NCBI RefSeq assembly: GCF_900184265.1
Contig: NZ_FXXA01000002.1
Span: forward strand, 886,734-950,733
Origin: Eggerthella timonensis
Lineage (GTDB): Bacteria; Actinomycetota; Coriobacteriia; Coriobacteriales; Eggerthellaceae
Reading direction: 5' to 3'
Length of the DNA stretch: 64,000 nt
Of the stretch, positions 60,101-64,000 are shown piece after piece (position 1 is the first letter of the stretch; every line of letters begins with the position of its first letter). Made by a program: the position numbers and the translations under genes. The notes under the pieces were generated by a model, which saw nothing but the letters and a program-made list of their open reading frames with translations, made no database searches and was not told where the DNA came from.

Positions 60101-61708
60101 TACAACTTCTTGTTCTCGCTCGAGGACAACTGCACGGCCGCGTCCTTCGAGCCTTCGGCGAGCGCCGACACGCTGATGCTGGCCCCGGTGTGGAAGCCGT
60201 GCGGGTACGCGGTGACGTTCGACGCCCGCGGAGGGAAGCCCACGCCGACCGGCCCGGAAGGAACCGTGCTGTTCAACGGGACGGTAGCCCAGCCGACCGG
60301 CACGAACCCCGAACGTCCCGGCTACGCGTTCGGAGATTGGCGCCTGCGCGTCGGCGGCACCGACGAGGCCCCCGTGCTGGCCGACGCGGCGTACGACTTC
60401 GCCCTCACGATGGAGGCGAACTTCGAAGCTGCGGGATTCGACATGACGGATGCCGGCGACGCGTCCGCCCCCGACGTGCCCGACGACGGCTCCGGCGTGG
60501 TGCTGTACGCGTCGTGGGCATCGAACGAATATACCGTGCTGTTCGACGCCGACGCCGACGGCGCCGCCGGAGAGGGCGAGGCCGCCGTTGCAGTGAAGTC
60601 CGACGCGAAGGCGACCGCCCCCACCGCTCCGGCGCGCCCCGGCTACACGTTCGCCGGAACGTGGCATCTGGCCGACCGCGCCGAAGGGTCGTCGGCAACG
60701 TACGACTTCGGCAAGACGCTCATCGACAACCTGGCCGCGGCGGGCTTCGACACGGCCGCCTCGGGTTCGGGCCCCGCCGTTCCGGCGGCGGCGAGCCAGA
60801 TCGCCCTCGTGCCCGACTGGATCGAGAACTCCTACACGTTGTCGTTCACCGCGAACCCGACCGACGATCCCGACGACCCGGCAGGCACCTATCCGCCGGA
60901 CGACATCGTGATCGCCGATCCTGCCGACGCGGGCCCCGTGGCGTTCGAGGCGGACGCCTCCCAAGTCACGATGCCGCAGGTCGAGTGCACAGGATACAAA
61001 TTCGCCGGGTGGCGCTTCTCGGCGGCGACGGACGCGACCGCGCGCTACGACACCGCGCTCACGTTCAAGGCGAACCTCGCGGCGGCGGGCTTCGACGTGG
61101 GCGAGGGCGACGGGACGGGCGTGGCGCTGCCCGCCGATGGCGGCACCCTCGAGCTGCAGGCGGTGTGGACCCAGATCCCCATCGTGGTGACGGTGCCCAC
61201 GACGCTCACGGCGCAGATCGGCTTCGACACGGCGAACCCCGACGTGCGCACGGTGACGGTGAACCCCGACCTGGACCCCGACGACGGCCGCCCGGCCCCG
61301 CAGCTGAGCATCGTGTCCAAGACTGAGGCGCCCGTGCGGGTGACGGCGGTGAGCGTGGGCGCCGGCGCCGATCTGGCCGCCCTGTTCCCCGAGGGGCTGT
61401 ACAAGGATGCCGACGCGGTGACGATGTCGCTGAACGGGACGGCCATCTTCGACGGCAAAACGCTCGAGGAGGGCGGCGTCGGCACGCTGCTGCCCCAGGA
61501 GACCTCGCTTCCGGAAACCAAAGCGTTCTGGATGAGCGCCTTTCCCGGGTACGGCTCGCCGACGGTGCTGCGGTGCGACTTCGCCCTGTCCGCGCCCATG
61601 TCCATCCCGATGAAGCAGATCGCCGATCCCCTGGAGGCGGCGTCGTTCCTGAACATAGCGTACACGTTCGCAATCGTCCCCGAAGCTTCTTCGACAGGAG
61701 GTGAGTAG
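54176..61708 (+). CDS. Giant surface adhesin with Ig-like, lectin-like and InlB B-type repeat domains
   Basis: 2510 residues from TTG 54176 (GAGGGG upstream). An N-terminal extension and membrane signal (RLVARLLLAGTLALSLVPSPA) lead to an Ig-like domain (LLSYQWYRNTSD). A lower-GC lectin-like segment follows (LLNGSFDEKGTNAGHVTYWVDVPGWQ, residues ~180-380), then several fibronectin-like and ASPM-like modules. Ten Listeria-Bacteroides (InlB B) repeats span residues ~1360-2330, each of the form YxFxGW ... AxW. The last module (VTVPTTLTAQIGFDTA to YTFAIVPEA) resembles the small secreted subunit at 62573. Four repeats carry DADGDG-type loops that could bind calcium. There is no LPXTG motif or membrane anchor at the C-terminus. 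First gene of the surface operon. Confidence 0.88.
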   Translation: MKGADAVILSGGGAHAAADELHKTSAARRFYIFGRLVARLLLAGTLALSLVPSPAIEQAVAAAAAANGTISITHAPVGGTFAKGNPVYLYSQAFSSAKNLLSYQWYRNTSDSNSGGSAISGATSANLVDESAKTFGAGTYYYYVEVTDVKTGEKTTSSTSAVKIVESDSVGASLLNGSFDEKGTNAGHVTYWVDVPGWQTTQYANEHWETTSQKIVEINGSRAELSADYDSSLYQHVSAVPGSVYTWSLDHAGKRGADTMALVIGPPSFSFSGMQTSYGRFSEDYPYGVNKDDYFASIVNALKEYNGDSLAADKDYSIRINTTTGAYDPQGELYFVRLMADGKESTKRYSGSYTVPESQPLTVFAFTSYASTLEGNANWLDNISFAQGSPISASSDVDSQGNGILSAASKDGYAYGLLEVRGSSITQVSNFSAKKGDTVLSEDAAIVAAGGQGWFVPGAGAISFTNLTPGKTYRIVEVPTNAIGGVMGQNLTPSSVLDENCYDDFSVKPVSGGDASSIGNIQVTALSEDDGTSTLIVDPARDDVEYGVVAANAAGDGPAEPVNVVKTWASSDTGRLDFKGLNPNTPYVVVGRPKGYDEVEYGPASASGTIIKTPPASFKDVKPADVARSEDGETITVTNKAGAAQEYMVYDAETKVAAGGGWQAVAVGGSQSFPTAADKTYQIVTRSSGAVPAPGVRSYPAPSEKLAIDYVNEVIPKGATMPKTLQYRAQDANNGETWRYGTADAWLNGTGGASVPLTDALDDMVRLEAESGVESTGATFWYRTAPSYDPAVTLEKTLAVPARPEAPVQGTVGASDNAGFWIDYQADEFVVGGKDIQFRRAGTASWMRYEANTRIGLTLIGWSEKDPFEFQVRTAAVQDSAFASETKNVSVPARAEGPTAEGDAEVKGSKDGDSLRLENVTAGMEYREWGSGGTWTPIEAGDLKTAPDGTTRYVDVTKDGTYEVRLAATDDAPASFSVTASTTDSALSIKTLVRSFDQLDWGYSPSPTRPITIKNTGTATAEIMSVALGKADSSSFAVSGTTSGSVAAGATDETREVSPVAGLAPGVYDDTVTVTYRSSTGSTVYTAAVPAYVQVRQAKQDPPRDITATATDTSLTVSAKVPTGYGLADPTMEFSIDGGITWTDRVAATTGEGDDRSASTLFTGLDPATCYTVLVRMAADDNHYKLVSDEASAKFYTAKSAPAASKLIIDYVKETVSFPSGHEATSGSSGAGDAVERGGAITDYLGENATVFSLRQTASTDLALLDIPASGWTDVDIPARPAAPADAKAAPADSSKASNGSITVAGATSIEYRKAGETVWIPSSGGSATGLAAGSYEVRLPATSSSFASMPAQVEVTASKEVYATFLRNDGSEGDAAVFATQTVVPGNAATAPTPAPTREHYQFAGWFASSDGGATLDVDAFDFSTALKADLTLFAKWTADSYQLAFDTDGGSEAPATQTVSYDGKAAAVTAPTKAGYTFAGWALSGRAVDNTELFDFGKTLAENFSAAGATPPQNGEAATLAAQWTALAYPVSFDAGTGSTDDDPAAPGSVAFDAWVTAGKAAPSPEPTREGYLFDGWHLVKSDGTLVEDGYQFAKTLGENLAAASLVPDDPTAPISIKARWSEQTYTLSFDPAGGAPASIGQASVKFTGKATAPATVQRAGYSFDGWRLVTGGTDDAPELAAVSFDFDASLADNLHAAGLTAPGTSQGLKVGLAAAWTAKDYTVLFDADGDGSAGDGESAKADVSFDAAVPDADAVPAAERAGWTFEHWKLAGAEDATAFDPTATLSENFAAASLSPAEDAVRVVLVPVFSENAYAFFFDADGDGAYDATKGDTRIEDVSYTGSFENPSAVAVPQKAGYSFEAWHLVNAEGAPLDASFALDATMQTNFEGASAVPPKTTGATVRLVPTFAPKTYSVVLDLDGDGTADEGETSVSGVVFNAGVADTPLKKPTDPARPGYLFENWAIAGATGNAVYNFLFSLEDNCTAASFEPSASADTLMLAPVWKPCGYAVTFDARGGKPTPTGPEGTVLFNGTVAQPTGTNPERPGYAFGDWRLRVGGTDEAPVLADAAYDFALTMEANFEAAGFDMTDAGDASAPDVPDDGSGVVLYASWASNEYTVLFDADADGAAGEGEAAVAVKSDAKATAPTAPARPGYTFAGTWHLADRAEGSSATYDFGKTLIDNLAAAGFDTAASGSGPAVPAAASQIALVPDWIENSYTLSFTANPTDDPDDPAGTYPPDDIVIADPADAGPVAFEADASQVTMPQVECTGYKFAGWRFSAATDATARYDTALTFKANLAAAGFDVGEGDGTGVALPADGGTLELQAVWTQIPIVVTVPTTLTAQIGFDTANPDVRTVTVNPDLDPDDGRPAPQLSIVSKTEAPVRVTAVSVGAGADLAALFPEGLYKDADAVTMSLNGTAIFDGKTLEEGGVGTLLPQETSLPETKAFWMSAFPGYGSPTVLRCDFALSAPMSIPMKQIADPLEAASFLNIAYTFAIVPEASSTGGE

Positions 61709-61710
61709 CC

Positions 61711-62436
61711 ATGTCCGATCGCAAAGACCCGCACCGCGCGGCCCAGGAGGAGTTCCGTCGCGCGCTCACGGGCGAGTTCGAGCCGGTGAAAGCGACGCCC
61801 GGCCCCGCCGCAGCGAACCCTGCGTCCGAGCGCCCGGCGAGCGCGCCGGGAAGCGACGCCAAGCGAGCCGTAGCCATCCGCGCCGAGCGCATGCGCGCGC
61901 AGAAGAAGCGCCAGCGCCGTATCGCCGTCCTCGCAGTCGCCGCCATCGTGGCGCTTGCGGTTGCGGCGGCGCTCGCGTTCGCGCTCTTGGGCTCTGCGGC
62001 CGACAACCCGCTGGAGGGCTTCTTCGACGAGAGCGCCCAGGAGGGGCAGGCGCCCAACAAGACGCCGGCCGAGCTGCAGGCCGAACTCAACCGCATCGTG
62101 GAGGAGGGCATGTTCAACATATCCATTGCGAGTGTGATCGAGTTCTCCGCGCCGGATGCGACGGGCAAGGCGTACATCGAGAACGTGCCGAACAACCCCT
62201 ACGACATGACCGTCGATATCACGTTGACCGATTCGGGCGAGTCGGTGTACGTGTCGAAGGGCATCGCCCCCGGCAACTACATCGAAGACATCTCCCTGGC
62301 AAAGGCGCTCGAGCCCGGCATGCACGAAGCGGTGGCCACCTTCACGGCGTACGACCGAGAAACGCACGACGAGAAAGGCAAGGCGGCGGCGGAAGTGACC
62401 CTGCTCATCGGGAAGGGGGGTGATGCCAGCGGGTAA
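61711..62436 (+). CDS. Membrane-anchored surface protein (paralogue 1)
   Basis: 241 residues. A basic cytoplasmic tail with KRAVAIRAERMRAQKKRQRR is followed by one membrane helix (IAVLAVAAIVALAVAAALAFALLG), a linker, and an extracellular beta domain: NPLEGFF, then AELQAELNRIVEEGMFNISIASVIEF, then AYIENVPNNPYDMTVDITLTDSGESVYVSKGIAPGNYIEDISLAKALEPGMHEAVATFTAYD. The extracellular domain closely matches the protein at 63318. AGGAGG precedes the ATG, which lies 2 nt after the adhesin stop, so they are cotranscribed. It is probably a cell-envelope anchor or assembly factor; no enzyme motif is seen. Confidence 0.82.
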   Translation: MSDRKDPHRAAQEEFRRALTGEFEPVKATPGPAAANPASERPASAPGSDAKRAVAIRAERMRAQKKRQRRIAVLAVAAIVALAVAAALAFALLGSAADNPLEGFFDESAQEGQAPNKTPAELQAELNRIVEEGMFNISIASVIEFSAPDATGKAYIENVPNNPYDMTVDITLTDSGESVYVSKGIAPGNYIEDISLAKALEPGMHEAVATFTAYDRETHDEKGKAAAEVTLLIGKGGDASG

Positions 62437-62572
62437 AGAAGCTTCTGGACGAAGGCTTCGGACGAAGGCATTGCCGAAGCGCTTTCCATCAGCGGGTGCT
62501 TGAGGGCGAAGACGACGGCCCCTGGTATCTCGCATCAAGTCTACGTATTGGCATACGACGAAAGGAACTACC

Positions 62573-63247
62573 ATGAAAAGCACGAAACTGCGCTCCATCG
62601 CCGCCTGCGGCCTGGGCTGCGCCCTCGCGATGTCGCTCTCCCCGGCGGCGGCCTTTGCGGCCGACGTTACCGGGACGGGCGTCGACACGGACACGACCGA
62701 TATCACCGATCTCGCGACCGATACGGACGCCTCGACCGACGTCAAGATCTTCGGTACCGACTCCCAGATCAGCGTCACCGTGCCGGTGGGCCTGACCGTG
62801 GCCGCCTCCGGTGCCCCCGGCGCCGCGTTCGCTGCCGTTCCCACGAACTACTCCATCGTGAACGACTCCTACTTCGACGTGCAGGTGAAGAAGGTCAAGG
62901 CCACCGAGCAGGCAGGCTGGGATTACGCCGATGCCAAGGTGACCACGACCACGGCAGTGACCAGCGGAAACACCGGTGCCATCCACATCGACCTCTTCCC
63001 GGGCATCGCTGACGGCAACGGCAAGACCACGGGCGGCGTGGCTATCACGTCCGCTGGCGTCGACACCTCGACGGGCTCTGCGGCCACCAAGTGGAAGATC
63101 GCCGCGAAGCGGAGCGCTGATGCTCCCACGTCGCTCGCCGTGGGCATCAACGGCACCACGAAGCTCGACACGGCGCTTGGCGAGGAATCCTCGGCTGCTG
63201 CCGCCGCCGCGACGCTCGTGTACACCATCGGTCGCGCAACGGCGTAA
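62573..63247 (+). CDS. Small secreted surface subunit
   Basis: 224 residues. A Sec signal peptide ends AAAFAA, then an Asp/Thr-rich start. The body is a beta domain beginning ISVTVPVGLTVAASGAPG, with NYSIVNDSYFDVQVKKVKATEQAGW, and ending ATLVYTIGRATA. The same plan (VTVP-x-LT start, an IV..V.V..V strand, a YTxxI end) closes the 2510-residue adhesin, suggesting that the two assemble together. No anchor or sortase motif. CGAAAGGAACTACC precedes the ATG. Abundant Ala/Thr and strong codons suggest high expression. Confidence 0.8.
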   Translation: MKSTKLRSIAACGLGCALAMSLSPAAAFAADVTGTGVDTDTTDITDLATDTDASTDVKIFGTDSQISVTVPVGLTVAASGAPGAAFAAVPTNYSIVNDSYFDVQVKKVKATEQAGWDYADAKVTTTTAVTSGNTGAIHIDLFPGIADGNGKTTGGVAITSAGVDTSTGSAATKWKIAAKRSADAPTSLAVGINGTTKLDTALGEESSAAAAAATLVYTIGRATA

Positions 63248-63270
63248 CCGACAGCACGAATCCGCATGCA

Positions 63271-63300
63271 TGCGGGGGCGCCTCGTCCAGCGCCCCCGCA
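63271..63300 (+). terminator. Strong hairpin after the secreted subunit gene
   Basis: TGCGGGGGCGC and its complement (11-bp perfect stem, 8-nt loop) lie 24 nt after the stop codon. No U-run follows, so it may stabilise the upstream message or partly terminate before the next gene. Confidence 0.6.
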
Positions 63301-63317
63301 GGTGAACCGATATCACG

Positions 63318-63935
63318 ATGAGCGAGGAAACGATTGCAATGACGCGAGACAAGAAAAACGAGCCGGCGCAGCGCCAGGGGAGCTCGGTCTTCGAGCGCAA
63401 GCGCGAGCTTGCCCAGAAACGCGCCCGTAGGCGCCGTCGTGTCATTGCGGCCGTGTGCTCGCTTCTCGTGGTGGCCGTTGTGGGCGCGGGCGCGCTGTGG
63501 TACTTCAATCCCTTTGAGGAAAGCGGCGGCGGCCGTTACCACAACCCCAACGCCGACGTGGGGCAGCTTGAGGGCAAGACGCCCGAGGAGATACAGGCGG
63601 AGCTCAACCGCGTGGTGGAGGAGGGCATGTTCAACATATCCATCGCCGAGGTGCTGTCGTTTCCCGACGGGACGAGCGAGGGCGACGTGCGCATCGAGAA
63701 CGTGCCGAACAACAACTACCTCATGGACGTGACGGTCAAGCTCGACGAGACGGGCGAGGAAGTGTACGAGTCGGGCATCCTCGAGCCGAACCATCACATC
63801 ACAAAAGGAACGCTGAAGGTGGACTTGGACAAGGGAACGTATCCGGCGACCGCGGTGTTCACGGCGCTCGATCCGGAAACCGAGGCCGTCGTAGGCGAGG
63901 CCGCTGCCGAGGTCACCATCATGGTGGCGGGATAA
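63318..63935 (+). CDS. Membrane-anchored surface protein (paralogue 2)
   Basis: 205 residues with the same plan as the protein at 61711: a basic cytoplasmic tail (KRELAQKRARRRRR), one membrane helix (VIAAVCSLLVVAVVGAGALWYF), then a linker and beta domain with AELNRVVEEGMFNISIAEVLSF and IENVPNNNYLMDVTVKLDETGEEVYESGILEPNHHITKGTLKVDLDKGTYPATAVFTALDPETEAVVGEAAAEVTI. The two paralogues flank the secreted subunit. ATG 63318 is used; ATG 63339 with GAGGAAA upstream is equally possible. Confidence 0.82.
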   Translation: MSEETIAMTRDKKNEPAQRQGSSVFERKRELAQKRARRRRRVIAAVCSLLVVAVVGAGALWYFNPFEESGGGRYHNPNADVGQLEGKTPEEIQAELNRVVEEGMFNISIAEVLSFPDGTSEGDVRIENVPNNNYLMDVTVKLDETGEEVYESGILEPNHHITKGTLKVDLDKGTYPATAVFTALDPETEAVVGEAAAEVTIMVAG

Positions 63936-63953
63936 TGGAAGGCGTTGGTATGC

Positions 63954-64000
63954 ATGCGCTGCATCGTAGATAGCCCTGCCGAGAACCGCGTCTGCGCGGC
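63954..64000 (+). CDS. Possible start of a further gene (partial)
   Basis: An open frame MRCIVDSPAENRVCA starts at ATG 63954 and runs off the end. GGAAGG lies about 11 nt upstream. Too short to identify. Confidence 0.2.
   Translation, partial: MRCIVDSPAENRVCA

Noticed and set aside
56708-60964. A 1.4-kb-codon open frame on the minus strand opposite the adhesin gene
   Set aside because: Its composition (Arg/Gly/Val/His) mirrors the complementary strand of the InlB repeats; no start signal or domain supports it.

Overview
The window looks like chromosome of a high-GC Coriobacteriia bacterium, most probably Eggerthella lenta or a close relative. The grounds are roughly 64% GC composition, a Tat-exported flavin reductase divergent from a LuxR-type regulator with a polytopic membrane domain, cytochrome bd as the only terminal oxidase seen, and a C-P lyase operon ending in a PHP-domain cyclic phosphodiesterase of the type I recall being characterised from E. 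lenta (PhnPP, Elen0235). Species assignment rests on protein recognition from memory, not on a search. I see no tRNA, rRNA, prophage, IS element or CRISPR array.

Layout. 1-4959: end of a phosphonate C-P lyase operon (phnI' phnJ phnK phnM phnL phnPP). 5252-6556: ion permease behind a possible attenuator. 6745-9720: polar amino acid ABC transporter. 9721-10541: a gene-free 0.8 kb stretch with two long-arm hairpin elements and a parS site. 10542-12988: cydAB. 13096-22318: envelope and housekeeping genes (DUF4190, YqeY, an orphan prepilin, a YdbS/YdbT PH-domain pair, a haemolysin III-like protein, a CNNM transporter, a PspC protein and a cell-wall hydrolase). 22537-23886: two TrkA-type K+ subunits. 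23990-27213: MOSC protein, a specialised NusG divergent from a small XRE regulator with three matching operators, and purB. 27412-35442: a large GGDEF/EAL protein, a Tat-type propeller protein and a two-component system. 35529-40838: purC, a small membrane protein and a single-chain purL. 40839-47945: mixed small genes, a DUF6323/DUF6179 pair, a BRO-N protein, an MFS transporter and a DUF2974 hydrolase. 47942-52650: LuxR regulator, flavin reductase and a radical-SAM-like protein that has lost its cluster cysteines. 53124-63935: an XRE-regulated surface module with a 2510-residue adhesin, a small secreted subunit sharing its C-terminal domain, and two membrane-anchored paralogues.

Non-coding structure is the most unusual part. 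(1) Six intergenic elements of 122-165 nt have long self-complementary arms of unrelated sequence around a shared CCCAGRTCG-like core at a near-constant offset. This is the pattern expected of a structured RNA or a structure-conserved DNA element. (2) Three perfect parS sites (TGTTTCACGTGAAACA) and two or three degenerate ones lie across 49 kb, suggesting the window is near the replication origin. (3) REP/REPIN-like palindromes built on GGGAC/GTCCC include a perfect 74-bp palindrome. (4) Several promoter-proximal operators can be matched to adjacent regulators.
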